DNA from: Elusimicrobiales bacterium
GTDB lineage: Bacteria > Elusimicrobiota > Elusimicrobia > Elusimicrobiales > UBA9959
DNA length: 64,000 nt
Direction of reading: 5' to 3'
Assembly (NCBI GenBank): GCA_026416895.1
Contig: JAOAEH010000029.1
Span: 1-64,000, forward strand
Position numbers and translations under genes: made by a program. Below, one piece after another: positions 27,093 through 36,176 of the stretch (positions are counted from its first letter, which is position 1; each line of letters starts with the position of its first letter). The notes beneath the pieces were generated by a model. The model was not told where the DNA came from, did not search any database, and was given only the letters and a program-made list of their open reading frames with translations.

Positions 27093-27461
27093 TTATACTC
27101 CATTTATTAGTTTTGTTATTTTTTCTTGAATTGTTTCTTTTTTAAAAGGTTTTGTTATGAAATCAGACGCTCCAGCATTAATCGCTTTTTGTACATTTGA
27201 AATTTCATTTTCTGTTGTCAGCATTATTATTGGAATTTTCTTCAAATTATCATCTGATTTTATATTTAATACCATATCATAACCATTCATCTCAGGCATA
27301 TTCCAATCAGCCATTACAAGTGAATACGAAGAGTCTGATTTTAATATATCTATTGCCTCTCTACCATTTGAAGCCTCTCCTACTTCATACCCAAGCTCCT
27401 TCATTATCCTTGAAACTATTACCCTCATTGTTTTTGAATCATCAACAACAAGGATTTTCAT
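27093..27461 (-). CDS. cheY: CheY-type response regulator
   Basis: A 122-residue single receiver with Asp7-Asp8, acceptor Asp52 in LVMADWNMPEMNG, Thr in MLTTENE and Lys in ITKPFKKE. The Trp after the acceptor Asp, as in DWNMP, is typical of true CheY proteins that bind the switch. Paired with cheX one base downstream. It is the stronger of two candidates for the messenger to the motor. Start at ATG 27461 with AAGGAGGAGAA upstream. Confidence 0.94.
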   Translation of the reverse strand: MKILVVDDSKTMRVIVSRIMKELGYEVGEASNGREAIDILKSDSSYSLVMADWNMPEMNGYDMVLNIKSDDNLKKIPIIMLTTENEISNVQKAINAGASDFITKPFKKETIQEKITKLINGV

Positions 27462-27475
27462 TTCTCCTCCTTAAC

Positions 27476-27856
27476 TTAAATACTTTCAATAATCTGTATT
27501 AGTTTTAATTCACTTTCTTTAAAATCTTTATCTTCCAATCCTTCATTTTTTATCTTCTCAAAGCTTATCTTTATATTTGAAATACACTCTTCTATAATTG
27601 GTATTTTATTTGAAGGTATATTTTTATTTAAATTTTTAAGCTTTGTAAATAAATTTTCAATTTCCTTTAAAATCTTTGCTGTATTATCAAATCCCATCTG
27701 CATAAACATACCTTTCAATGTGTGCGTAGATATTCTTATTGCTTCTTGTGCAGAATAATCTCCTTTTTTTAAAGCCTCCATAGCTTGTTCAATATCTTTT
27801 ATCCTTAATTGAGCCTCTTCCAAAAATATTGATAAAAATTCATTTGTTGCTTCCAT
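27476..27856 (-). CDS. Hpt-domain phosphotransfer protein
   Basis: About 126 residues, helical, with the phospho-acceptor His in ISTHTLKGMFMQMGF (His45 from the chosen start). The segment before it (FLEEAQLRIKDIEQAMEALKKG) is the usual first helices of Hpt and CheA P1 domains. GGAGG lies four bases before ATG 27856; the ATG three bases earlier is too close to it. It sits between two receiver genes and probably passes phosphate between them, or acts as a separate P1 for CheA. Confidence 0.88.
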   Translation of the reverse strand: MEATNEFLSIFLEEAQLRIKDIEQAMEALKKGDYSAQEAIRISTHTLKGMFMQMGFDNTAKILKEIENLFTKLKNLNKNIPSNKIPIIEECISNIKISFEKIKNEGLEDKDFKESELKLIQIIESI

Positions 27857-28248
27857 CATTCCTCCATATTAAGAGTTTTTTTAATTTTTTTGAGAAGAGA
27901 ATCTTTATTTATTGGTTTTGTTATATACCCTTGAGCTCCAGCTAAAAAAGCTCTATCTAATGAGTTTACATCATCAACCGCAGTACACATAAGAACAGGG
28001 ATGTTTGATGTTTTCTTATTGTTTTTTAATTCAATTAAAGTCTCCCAACCATCTTTGTTTGGCATATTTGCATCTAAAAGAATCAAAGATGGCTCTTCTT
28101 TTTCTGCTATTTTTAATCCTTCTTCTCCGTCTTTTGCCATAAGTATTTCAAAGTTATCCTTAGGAATATGACTGGCTATGACAGCTCTTATAAAGCCGTC
28201 ATCATCAACTATTAATATTTTTGGTTTCTTTTTGAATAGTCCAAACAT
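27856..28248 (-). CDS. Single-domain response regulator, first gene of chemotaxis operon
   Basis: A 130-residue receiver with a Lys-rich lead (FGLFKKKPK), acidic cluster Asp15-17, acceptor Asp59 in LILLDANMPNKDG, Thr in MCTAVDD and Lys in ITKPINKD. It is the first gene after the sigma-28-type promoter at 28363-28389. It lacks an output domain, so it may be a phosphate sink or relay partner of the adjacent Hpt protein. Confidence 0.88.
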   Translation of the reverse strand: MFGLFKKKPKILIVDDDGFIRAVIASHIPKDNFEILMAKDGEEGLKIAEKEEPSLILLDANMPNKDGWETLIELKNNKKTSNIPVLMCTAVDDVNSLDRAFLAGAQGYITKPINKDSLLKKIKKTLNMEE

Positions 28249-28362
28249 AAGTATTTTTTAAACTATTTTTTATAATCTTTTTTGCTTTATTTATCATTTT
28301 AAATCTACCTTTATAATTTATTTTGTTTAATAATAATATTTTTAGAATATTCATCAATAATA

Positions 28363-28389
28363 ATATCCAAATATTTTTAAAAAACTTTA
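28363..28389 (-). promoter_or_regulatory. Sigma-28-like promoter of the chemotaxis operon
   Basis: On the - strand TAAAGTTT (28382-28389), an 11-base spacer and TTGGATAT (28363-28370) match the FliA pattern TAAAGTTT-N11-GCCGATAA perfectly at -35 and at four of eight positions at -10. The GGATA core is shared with the flgM and 62.8-kb promoters. The -35 uses the stop codon of the gene at 28387. The leader to the first gene would be about 110 bases. Confidence 0.55.
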
Positions 28390-28860
28390 ACTCATTTTTT
28401 CTACAACCCTCAAAAATAATCCATTTTTAGTAATATCATCATGAAAATTTCTTACAAAGTTTGCAGTTTTTTCCCCTAAAGCTTTTGTTATCTCTTTTAT
28501 ATTAATTTTATTTTTGTTGCTATTACAACTTAATGAAATACCATATATCATATATTTTTTGGCTAAAAAAATTATATTTTTTAGTATTTCTGAATCTGTT
28601 TCAATATCTATTTTCCATAATACTTTTATCTTTTTATTTTTTAACATAGATATTATCCCAAACATTTCAGTATTTTTTATAAAATTACTTAAATAAATGA
28701 ATCTAAAATTTCTTTTTGCAAAAATCTCTTCTATAGGTTTTAGATATATTTCTATCTCATTATATTCACAAAAATTTATAATCTCGCTTATTTTTAAGGG
28801 TTTTAATAAAACTTTAGCATCTAGTTCAATCTTGCTCATACCTATTTTATATATCAGCAT
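28387..28860 (-). CDS. Hypothetical protein
   Basis: 157 residues (or 150 from the internal ATG at 28839, which has AGG close upstream). I do not recognise a family. Predicted alternating helices and strands, for example FRFIYLSNFI, IKVLWKIDIE and YGISLSCNSN, with no signal peptide or membrane helix. It is the last gene of the basal-body operon, 54 bases after a glycosyltransferase gene, and ends inside the chemotaxis promoter. Confidence 0.6.
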   Translation of the reverse strand: MLIYKIGMSKIELDAKVLLKPLKISEIINFCEYNEIEIYLKPIEEIFAKRNFRFIYLSNFIKNTEMFGIISMLKNKKIKVLWKIDIETDSEILKNIIFLAKKYMIYGISLSCNSNKNKINIKEITKALGEKTANFVRNFHDDITKNGLFLRVVEKMS

Positions 28861-28914
28861 ATTAAAGTTGGAACAAATTTTTTTGAGGATAATTTGATAG
28901 AGATTTGAAAATAA

Positions 28915-30993
28915 TTATTCATTTAAGGCCTCTGAATATTTTAAATTGAATAAATTAATATTTGAAAGCATCTTCATTTCAATATCTTTTATTTTAATTG
29001 GATTCCCTTCAAAATAATTTTTTTCTAACTCTATTAAATCTATATTTTGAGGGATATTCTCTCTTGAATTCAATTTATATTTTTTAATGATAAAATTTTT
29101 AAACTCATCAGCAGAATTTTCAAATTTTAAAAAATATTGAGGTAGATAATGATATTTATCAAGAGAATGACCGTAGATAAAATCATAATTTATTTTTTCA
29201 TTTAATAATAAAAGATTTGTAAAATATGAAAATTTATTTTTAGGTATTATTTGAAAAGAAGTCATTATTCTGCCTTTTTGATCATATAAACAAGAAAAAA
29301 CATTCGTATTTTTAGCCCATAAAGCAATTCTATTGCTAAATATAAAAGAATTACTAGATAAATAAATTGCTTTTTCATATCCCATTACATCTGCAACTGA
29401 TATTCCAATTAAATATCCCCTCCAAAAATCAGCAACTATATTAGAAGAATTAGTAATTATTTTTTCTTTAAATGAAAGAAGTGAAATTTCTTTTTCTTTC
29501 AATATACATGGGAATACATAACCTTTTTCATCTAAAGATATTTTTTCTACATGGGATAAAGGATATACTTGTTTAAAATATGACAAAAAAACATGTTCTG
29601 ATGTATTATCTAATATAACTAAATTATCAAAAAAATCTATTTCTTTATTGATTTTTAAATGCCAATCTACCCATAAAACTAAAGCTTCATAATCTTCTAC
29701 TGTTTTAATCTCTGATAAAGAAAAAAGTAGAGTTTTTTTCTTGGGTTTATCTACTTTTTTATTTATACCAAGAGTTCTAAAAAGAAAGTTTTTAGCTGAA
29801 TATAAGTCATCCTGCGTTAAAACATCAATAGAATTTTCAGTTGTGCCTCTACAATTTGGAGTTAAATGAGAAGTTTCTTGTATTCTTGGAACTTTTAAAA
29901 CTTCAGCTAAAGCATACGGAGATGATTGATTACCTATAAATACTTTACACCCTTTTATTACTGAAGCAAGCTCTAAGAAATTGGATGTTGGATAATAAAA
30001 TACTCTACTACGAAGAGGATAAATCTTTACAAATCTTTCATATTCTTCTTTGGTTCCTACAAAACATACTTTTATATCTTCATCTAATCCGTCAATTAAG
30101 TACCTATAATCAAATATTGTATTTCTATATCTTTCTGTTCGGGATATAACAACTTCCGCAACGTCTAGAGGCTCTACATCTAATTCTAAATTTGATATAT
30201 TTGGTTTTATAAAAATTTTTTCAAAATTTGTTATAGATAAATGATTATTTTCCATATCTCTAACTCCTTCTCTAAAAAAATCTAAAAATATATCTGCATC
30301 ATCTATATCTATATTTTTCTTTACTTCTACATAAAAACCTTGTTTTTCTAAAAAAGGTTTTAATGATAATGCAGTTTTTTCACTCATTTTTGTTTCATAA
30401 AATCCGTGCGGTTTTAATATTATTTTTTTTAACCCAAGTTCCTTAAATCCTGCAATTGAGTATATAATATCTCCTAAATCACCTCCATGAACTACAGAGG
30501 AGGGTGGCAATTCACTAAATAATGATTTATATATAGTTTTAAATAAAAATTCTCTCAATTCTTTAGAAATATTTGAAATATTAGATAAAAATATTTTCTG
30601 AGGTCCTGTATATTGGAAAACTTCACAAGAAGAAAAATCATATGACAAAAAAGGTAGATTTTTTTGACTTAAAGCTTTTATATAATCCTTCAAGGTTTTT
30701 AAATTTATTAATCCCTTAAAGATCTCACATGTCAAATGATTTTTCGTTATATATATTAAATCATCAAATACACCGAATGAGGTTTTAAATAAAACAATAT
30801 CATTTTGAATTCTATTAAAAGCTCCTCCACAACATACCCAATCATCTGAAAGTATTAGCAAATTATCTTCTTTTGATTTTTCTAATATAAAGTTATCTTC
30901 AAATCTAATTTTAAAACTATATATATCTGAGGCTCTTTCCCAAATTTTTCTGTAGTATTGATTTGGATTTGAATTAAGAATAACTATTTCCAT
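28915..30993 (-). CDS. Putative GT-B glycosyltransferase (heptosyltransferase-like)
   Basis: A 692-residue cytosolic protein. The central part (about 165-430) resembles ADP-heptose:LPS/GT9-type transferases: VVHGGDLGDIIYSIAGFKEL near its start and, in the second half, CKVFIGNQSSPYALAEVLKV plus a following HLTPNC, where the family has its nucleotide-sugar pocket. The first 160 residues and the C-terminal 260 (GYEKAIYLSSNSFIFSNR) are unfamiliar; the latter hints at a second transferase-like domain. Co-directional with fliA and hook genes, so it may glycosylate flagellar parts, though an LPS role is possible. Its ATG shares a base with the preceding stop (TAATG). Confidence 0.68.
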   Translation of the reverse strand: MEIVILNSNPNQYYRKIWERASDIYSFKIRFEDNFILEKSKEDNLLILSDDWVCCGGAFNRIQNDIVLFKTSFGVFDDLIYITKNHLTCEIFKGLINLKTLKDYIKALSQKNLPFLSYDFSSCEVFQYTGPQKIFLSNISNISKELREFLFKTIYKSLFSELPPSSVVHGGDLGDIIYSIAGFKELGLKKIILKPHGFYETKMSEKTALSLKPFLEKQGFYVEVKKNIDIDDADIFLDFFREGVRDMENNHLSITNFEKIFIKPNISNLELDVEPLDVAEVVISRTERYRNTIFDYRYLIDGLDEDIKVCFVGTKEEYERFVKIYPLRSRVFYYPTSNFLELASVIKGCKVFIGNQSSPYALAEVLKVPRIQETSHLTPNCRGTTENSIDVLTQDDLYSAKNFLFRTLGINKKVDKPKKKTLLFSLSEIKTVEDYEALVLWVDWHLKINKEIDFFDNLVILDNTSEHVFLSYFKQVYPLSHVEKISLDEKGYVFPCILKEKEISLLSFKEKIITNSSNIVADFWRGYLIGISVADVMGYEKAIYLSSNSFIFSNRIALWAKNTNVFSCLYDQKGRIMTSFQIIPKNKFSYFTNLLLLNEKINYDFIYGHSLDKYHYLPQYFLKFENSADEFKNFIIKKYKLNSRENIPQNIDLIELEKNYFEGNPIKIKDIEMKMLSNINLFNLKYSEALNE

Positions 30994-31355
30994 TAGTTAA
31001 CTAACTCCTTTTGTTGTTTTTTTAAAATAGAAGTAAGTTGTGAATATGGTATATTAAGCATAAAAGATATTTCTTTAAGTTTTAAGCCACTTTTTCTCAT
31101 TTTATCTAAAATTTCATAATTCAACCTCAATTGATTTACATTCGGTGTATTATTAATCTCCTCAAGTTTTTTATTTAATTTTTTTATTTCGCTTTCAATA
31201 ACTTCAATCTTAGATAATATTTGCTTGTTATCTTCTTCAAATATCATATGGTCTATAAAATTTTTAAGTCCTTTTTTTCCAGTTTTTTTCTCGAAATATT
31301 TATATAAAATAAAAATAATACCTATTCCTAACGATAACATTATTCCACTTATCAT
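30993..31355 (-). CDS. Small membrane-anchored coiled-coil protein with HTH-like tail
   Basis: 120 residues: one N-terminal membrane helix (ISGIMLSLGIGIIFILYKYF), a coiled coil (about 45-72, LSKIEVIESEIKKLNKKLEEI) and a C-terminal helix-turn-helix-like segment (MRKSGLKLKEISFMLNIPYS) like that of some sigma-region-4 or DUF-type small regulators. Its ATG overlaps the fliA stop as ATGA. Similar small membrane proteins follow fliA in other flagellar operons, but I know no defined role. Confidence 0.62.
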   Translation of the reverse strand: MISGIMLSLGIGIIFILYKYFEKKTGKKGLKNFIDHMIFEEDNKQILSKIEVIESEIKKLNKKLEEINNTPNVNQLRLNYEILDKMRKSGLKLKEISFMLNIPYSQLTSILKKQQKELVN

Positions 31356-32062
31356 ATTTTACTCCTTAAATATGCTTTAATTTTGTTTATAGCTGATGAT
31401 AAAATTTGTGAAATTCTTGATTCAGTGAGTTCTAATATGTTTCCAATTTCTTTAAGATTTAGATCTTCATAAAAATATAAACTAACAACAATTTTTTCTT
31501 TTTCTGGTAATTTTTCTAATGCTTCTGAAACAAGTTTTATTTTTAATTCTCTCTCTACATTTTCTTCAGGCGTATAAAAATCAAGTCTGTTTACTATTTC
31601 AAAATCTTCATTTAATTCATCAATAGGTATAAAGTATATAGGAGATGAATTTTTAAGATGCTCATAGTATTCCTCTATACTCCACCCAAGCTCTTTTGTT
31701 ATTTCTGCATCCGATGGTATTTCTCCATTTTTTGAGGTAAGATTTTCAGTAACTTTTTCAACAATTTTAGCTTTTTCTTTTACACTTCTTGGTATCCAAT
31801 TCATACTCTGTAGAAAATTTAGTATTGAACCCCTAATTCTATATCTTGCATATGCTTCAAACTTAGTATTTCGACTTTCATCAAATCGTGAGATTGCTTC
31901 ATATAATCCTACCATTCCAACTGAAACTAAATCTTCATAATCAACACCTGGTGGTAGATTATATGATAACTTTGAAGCTATATTTTTAACGAGCGGAATG
32001 TATTTTTTCAACTTTTCATCCGCTTGATTATATTTTTTATCAACTTCTCTTTGTGTTATCAT
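31352..32062 (-). CDS. fliA: Flagellar sigma factor FliA (sigma-28)
   Basis: FliA directs RNA polymerase to late flagellar and chemotaxis genes and is held by FlgM until hook completion. The 236-residue protein has sigma region 2 (PLVKNIASKLSYNLPPGVDYEDL, ARYRIRGSILNFLQSMNWIP), region 3 (SVKEKAKIVEKVTENL) and region 4 (EKLPEKEKIVVSLYFYEDL, then EIGNILELTESRISQIL). AAAGGAGG precedes the ATG. It lies at the end of the hook-basal-body operon, so it is made early from a housekeeping promoter; FlgM is at 55190. Confidence 0.97.
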   Translation of the reverse strand: MITQREVDKKYNQADEKLKKYIPLVKNIASKLSYNLPPGVDYEDLVSVGMVGLYEAISRFDESRNTKFEAYARYRIRGSILNFLQSMNWIPRSVKEKAKIVEKVTENLTSKNGEIPSDAEITKELGWSIEEYYEHLKNSSPIYFIPIDELNEDFEIVNRLDFYTPEENVERELKIKLVSEALEKLPEKEKIVVSLYFYEDLNLKEIGNILELTESRISQILSSAINKIKAYLRSKI

Positions 32063-32686
32063 TTAACCTCCTTTAATTATATATCCAAAAGTTCTTTGAT
32101 AACTATATATAAACCTAGCTAGATTAGCATCTGAAACATCATCTATTGAGATAAAAGATATTCTTGCTATCTTTATTTGTTTTTTTTCATTTAAATCACA
32201 TACCCACCCTAAAGCCTCTGATTTATTATTATCAATTGTAATTTTAATTAACAACATATCTCCTTTATTTATATTAACTTCTTGTTCTAAATAAATACTT
32301 ATACCACCTATACTAATATCACAAGTTTTAGTACTTATTTCTTGTGATGATGAGTTTATACCATCTAATGTTTTTGAAATTGTTACATCAAGATTTACTG
32401 GAATACGAATCCAGTTTTTTCTATTCTCTAATCTTTTTATTTCTGACTGTATTTTGCATACAACTTTTGAATCTGAGAAGTCAATTTTTTCTATCAAACA
32501 TGAAAATTCTTTTAATGAGTCATCATCATATCTTATTATTAGATTTACTTCTTCATTTATATTTAAAATGTTTGTATGATCAATAGGAAGCAAAAACTCT
32601 ATTTTATCTTCTTCATTTTTTTCTACATAACTCCACATAACTACATTTCTATTTTTTGGTTTTATCTCAACTATTGGTTTTCTCAT
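32063..32686 (-). CDS. YcgR-like PilZ c-di-GMP receptor
   Basis: 207 residues. The N-terminal half (about 20-88) is a YcgR-N-like beta barrel. The C-terminal PilZ domain (95-205) has the c-di-GMP-binding RxxxR in RKNWIRIPV and the D-x-S-x-x-G motif as DISIGGISI. Such proteins act as brakes or effectors on the flagellar motor when c-di-GMP rises. It lies between flgE and fliA. Binding is likely because both motifs are intact. The ribosome site (AGAG) is weak. Confidence 0.88.
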   Translation of the reverse strand: MRKPIVEIKPKNRNVVMWSYVEKNEEDKIEFLLPIDHTNILNINEEVNLIIRYDDDSLKEFSCLIEKIDFSDSKVVCKIQSEIKRLENRKNWIRIPVNLDVTISKTLDGINSSSQEISTKTCDISIGGISIYLEQEVNINKGDMLLIKITIDNNKSEALGWVCDLNEKKQIKIARISFISIDDVSDANLARFIYSYQRTFGYIIKGG

Positions 32687-32687
32687 A

Positions 32688-34262
32688 TTATCTCTTTATA
32701 TTTATCAGTTCATTCAATATCTCATCTGATGTAGAAATTAACCTAGCATTTGCCTGATAGCCTCTCTGAGTAGTTATTAAATCTGTAAATTCTTTACTTA
32801 AATCGACATTTGAGGTTTCAAGATTTCCACTTATTAGTTTTCCTCTTCCGTCAGTAGCTGCTGCACCTATATATGGAATTCCTGAATTGTTTGATTGACT
32901 AAAAAGAGAGCCTTGGGCTTTGGTTAAGCCTGATGGGTTAGCAAAATTAGCTAAAGCAATCTGACCAATCTTCATTATAACACCATTTGAGAATATTCCA
33001 TTTATACAACCGAAAGCATCAATTGAAAAGTTTTGTAAAGCTCCAGATGAATAGCCGTTTTGGCTTGTTGCTAAAATTGAACTTGGAGAGGAAAATTGTG
33101 TCGTTTTACTAAAATCGATTGAAATCTCAGAAAATCCCATTCCAGATCCATAGTTTACAGTCAGTTTGTTATTAGTTACTGATGAAAAATTTCCTGTATT
33201 TGCATCATATTCTAATATACCACTACCACTAACATTTATAGAATCATCTAGTGAAGAAGCAGTCCATCTCCAAGTATTATCTGCTATTTTGGAAAAAGTA
33301 AGTTTAATATTATGAACTCCACCAAGTTTGTCATGTATTTGTATTGTATTTTCAAAATCAAATGCTTTTGAATAAACTCCTTTTATCTCAACATCTGAAA
33401 CAGCTGGGCTTTGAACTTCAAACTTACCTCCGCTTAAACTACCAATTAAAGGTGGTTTTATAGTAACAGTTGCGCCAGAACTGAAATTTATAACTATATC
33501 ATTTCCAGTAGATAAAACTCTACCATTTTCATCTAACTCAATTACTCCTGTTTTATTTGTAATAGAAGATATAGAAGAACCTTCAATTCCTAAAGCATCT
33601 ACTACATACTCCCATTTATTAAAACCTCCTGAAGGTTTAATTGATATAGATATTTGTGCTTTTTCAGAAGTAGGAGATGTAATTGTACAAGATGATGGAA
33701 TATAAGATAAACTACCATTTAATCTTGAGTCTAAATTTTGTTCAAATTTAATGAGACTTGTTTCTTTGGCTGGTATAGTTTTACCAATTGGTATATTTAT
33801 TGATGTAATTGGTGTATTTACATTTATATTACCATTATCATCAGCAATCCAACCTTGTAATATCATACCACTAGAGCTATGAACCAAATTACCAGAGGAA
33901 TCTAATGCGAAATTTCCACATCTTGTATAATATTTAGTTGAACCGTCTGCAACTATGAAAAATCCATTACCTTCAATGGCAATATCTGTATTCGAACCTG
34001 TGTATTGTAAGTTACCTTGAGTAAACTGAGTAGTTATTGAACCTACCTTCACACCAAGTCCTATTTGAATTGGATTTTTCCCGCCTAATTTTGAAGATGG
34101 TGAAGATGCTCCAGAGATTGTTTGATTTAATAGCTCTTCAAAATTTACATCACTTCTTTTATATCCCGTTGTATTTACATTTGCTATATTATTACCAATT
34201 ACATCAAGCTTTACTTGATGTGCTTGTATGGCTGATACTCCTGAATATAATGATTTTAACAT
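32688..34262 (-). CDS. flgE: Flagellar hook protein FlgE
   Basis: The 524-residue hook subunit. The N terminus (SLYSGVSAIQAHQVKLDVIG, then NNIANVNTTGYK) and the C terminus (SNVDLSKEFTDLITTQRGYQ, then ANARLIST) are the axial-protein helices. Between them lie NGFFIVAD with YTRCGNFALDSSGNLV and a long Ser/Gly/Thr-rich variable region. AAGGAGG lies six bases before the ATG. Hook rather than distal-rod identity follows from length and from its place after fliK and flgD. Confidence 0.96.
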   Translation of the reverse strand: MLKSLYSGVSAIQAHQVKLDVIGNNIANVNTTGYKRSDVNFEELLNQTISGASSPSSKLGGKNPIQIGLGVKVGSITTQFTQGNLQYTGSNTDIAIEGNGFFIVADGSTKYYTRCGNFALDSSGNLVHSSSGMILQGWIADDNGNINVNTPITSINIPIGKTIPAKETSLIKFEQNLDSRLNGSLSYIPSSCTITSPTSEKAQISISIKPSGGFNKWEYVVDALGIEGSSISSITNKTGVIELDENGRVLSTGNDIVINFSSGATVTIKPPLIGSLSGGKFEVQSPAVSDVEIKGVYSKAFDFENTIQIHDKLGGVHNIKLTFSKIADNTWRWTASSLDDSINVSGSGILEYDANTGNFSSVTNNKLTVNYGSGMGFSEISIDFSKTTQFSSPSSILATSQNGYSSGALQNFSIDAFGCINGIFSNGVIMKIGQIALANFANPSGLTKAQGSLFSQSNNSGIPYIGAAATDGRGKLISGNLETSNVDLSKEFTDLITTQRGYQANARLISTSDEILNELINIKR

Positions 34263-34275
34263 AATTACCTCCTTA

Positions 34276-34635
34276 TTAATTTTTTTCTATCTTACTTATG
34301 TTTGTTATATGTATAGAACCTTTATTTGTATTAAACAAAGGTCCATCTGACGTTTGTGTTATGCTTATAATATTTCCTTCAACAGTGTTTCCATAATTAT
34401 CCTTTCCTGTTATTTTAAAACCTATTAAAAATGAAGAAAACAAATTCAATATTTCTGAATTATTTTTCCTTATTTCTTCAAGTCGTTCAAGCTCAGCTAA
34501 TTGAGCAAGTTGTGATGTAAAATCAGAATTGTTAATTGGATTAATTGGATCCTGATTTTTTACTTGTGTTATAAATAACTTTAAAAAATTATCTCTTATA
34601 TTTTTAGTTGATAGTGTAGAGTTATTTATTTCCAT
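34276..34635 (-). CDS. flgD: Hook scaffolding protein FlgD (short form)
   Basis: FlgD caps the growing hook. The 119-residue protein carries the conserved N-terminal export and scaffold segment (FLKLFITQVKNQDPINPINN, DFTSQLAQLAELERLEEI) and a small beta domain (GNTVEGNIISITQTSD). The usual Ig-like/tudor domain is missing, so it is about half the common length, as in several other phyla. GGAGG is eight bases upstream. Confidence 0.92.
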   Translation of the reverse strand: MEINNSTLSTKNIRDNFLKLFITQVKNQDPINPINNSDFTSQLAQLAELERLEEIRKNNSEILNLFSSFLIGFKITGKDNYGNTVEGNIISITQTSDGPLFNTNKGSIHITNISKIEKN

Positions 34636-34648
34636 ATATGTAACCTCC

Positions 34649-35752
34649 TTAATTTAATAATTCGAACTTATTTTTATTTCGTTTCTTTTTACCCTTTTTA
34701 TTAAATTCAAAATTATTTCTATTCCCATCATTTTTGTCCTCATCCAATTCTACTTTAATATCTGTTTTTTGAATTTCTGAATTTTTCATTATTTCTTCCG
34801 ATAATTCATTCTTTGAATTATCTATTTGTCTTGCTATTTCTTTATCTTGGCTTATTATTTTTATATCCATTTCCTTTGTGTTTGTATTAAGTAATATTTT
34901 TATCTTCCCAATTTTATCATCACTGAACTCAAAATTTTTATTACTATTTTTAACTTGAAAATCTTTTAAATAAACTTTCATAGTTTCATTTAAATTTTTT
35001 TCTAAGTTAGTTTCTTTGATGTGATTTTGTTTATTATTTGTTGGTAGAAAATCAAAACTTTCCATTTCTTTTTTGTATTCTTTTTTATAGATTTGCAAAA
35101 AATCTTTTTGAGTTTCTTGCTGAGATTTTTGAATATGGTTATCTAATTTTAAACTTTTAATATCAAAATCATTTGATTTACTTGAATTGGTATTATTAAT
35201 ATATTCTTGTTTTACATGTTCTGTTTTTGTTTTATCAAAATTATCAAATAATTTTTTATCAACCTCGTTTTTTAAAACTGTAAGGATTCCTTTACTTTCT
35301 TTTTTCTCAACATTTAAAGAGAAATTTCCATTATTAGTGTTTCCAATTGTTTTTCTGTCGTTAATATTCGTCTCTTGTTCTTTCAAAACTTCATTTAATA
35401 AAGTTGTTTGTTGATTGATGCTTGTTTGATTAAAATTTTCTTGTTTTTCATTTTCGTTATTTGAACTAACTAGAGAAATGTCTTTATTAAAATAATTTTT
35501 ACCAACATAATTTAAACTCTGAAATTCAAACTCACTATATATTTCATTTTCTACCATATATTTTTGAGATGAATTTGTTTGTATTAAGTCTGTTTTTTCC
35601 ATTTCCCCCTTTTTTGGTTCAGCAATTTTATTTATAATATTGTCAATTATCATTATAAAATCAAAAATTTGAAGATTGTTTTTATTTTCTTTATTTTCTT
35701 TCGTATCTATAAAATCAACTATATTAAGTTGAGTATTTAAATCTATTTCCAT
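34649..35752 (-). CDS. fliK: FliK-like hook-length control protein
   Basis: 367 residues, very rich in Asn, Lys, Glu and Gln, of low complexity to about residue 265, as is usual for the secreted ruler part. A short conserved C-terminal domain (about 275-345: IGKIKILLNTNTKEMDIKII, KEIARQIDNSKNELSEEIMK) fits the FliK Flg_hook domain that signals FlhB to switch export. A Lys/Arg-rich tail follows. Start at ATG 35752, inside fliJ, with GGAGG six bases before it. Assignment rests on both the C-terminal pattern and position between fliJ and flgD. Confidence 0.82.
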   Translation of the reverse strand: MEIDLNTQLNIVDFIDTKENKENKNNLQIFDFIMIIDNIINKIAEPKKGEMEKTDLIQTNSSQKYMVENEIYSEFEFQSLNYVGKNYFNKDISLVSSNNENEKQENFNQTSINQQTTLLNEVLKEQETNINDRKTIGNTNNGNFSLNVEKKESKGILTVLKNEVDKKLFDNFDKTKTEHVKQEYINNTNSSKSNDFDIKSLKLDNHIQKSQQETQKDFLQIYKKEYKKEMESFDFLPTNNKQNHIKETNLEKNLNETMKVYLKDFQVKNSNKNFEFSDDKIGKIKILLNTNTKEMDIKIISQDKEIARQIDNSKNELSEEIMKNSEIQKTDIKVELDEDKNDGNRNNFEFNKKGKKKRNKNKFELLN

Positions 35753-36176
35753 TCTTCCTCCTACTATAAGACATCACTGCTACTTCCTCTATAAACATAT
35801 TAAAAGCTTTATTAATTTTTTCTTCTTCTTTTTTTTCTAAAATATTTTTAAACTCTTCTATTTTTTTTCTATCTTTCATTTTTTCAAAAACTATATTTTT
35901 TTGATTTTCAAATTCTTCCTTTAATTTTAAAGTTTCATTATTTATCTTGTTTATCTCATCTCTTATTTGTTCTATAAAAACTAAAGAGTTACTAATTATT
36001 TGAGCATCAGTTTGATTTTTCAATTCATTTGCTATAGTTTCCCTTATATTTTTCTTTATTTCTTTTAAACTTAACAAAATTTCTATCTCACTCTTAATTC
36101 GATTTAATTTTTGAACTTCTATATTCTCTTGATTTTTTTTCACTTTTAATAGAACTGCAATTTTATTTTTTTTCAT
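35724..36176 (-). CDS. fliJ: FliJ-like export chaperone-escort protein
   Basis: A 150-residue, almost entirely coiled-coil protein (about 15-130) with high Lys and Glu content, encoded directly after fliI, whose stop it overlaps by four bases. FliJ couples the FliI ATPase ring to FlhA and recycles chaperones. Sequence conservation in the family is low, so the call relies on length, coiled-coil form and operon position. It overlaps fliK by 29 bases. Confidence 0.8.
   Translation of the reverse strand: MKKNKIAVLLKVKKNQENIEVQKLNRIKSEIEILLSLKEIKKNIRETIANELKNQTDAQIISNSLVFIEQIRDEINKINNETLKLKEEFENQKNIVFEKMKDRKKIEEFKNILEKKEEEKINKAFNMFIEEVAVMSYSRRKNGNRFKYST

Noticed and set aside
28196..28297. Possible leader peptide frame (ATG at 28297, AAAGG upstream) overlapping the first chemotaxis gene in another frame
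   Set aside because: About 30 Lys/Asn-rich codons with no attenuator structure; not distinguishable from chance in AT-rich DNA.
28862..28895. TAAAGTTG and GAGGATAA on the + strand near the end of the glycosyltransferase gene
   Set aside because: The boxes are 14 bases apart instead of 11 and would direct antisense transcription into a long gene; probably chance.
34649..35752. The FliK region as a pseudogene because of its low complexity
   Set aside because: It has a good ribosome site, a full open frame, a recognisable C-terminal domain and the standard operon position; low complexity is normal for FliK.
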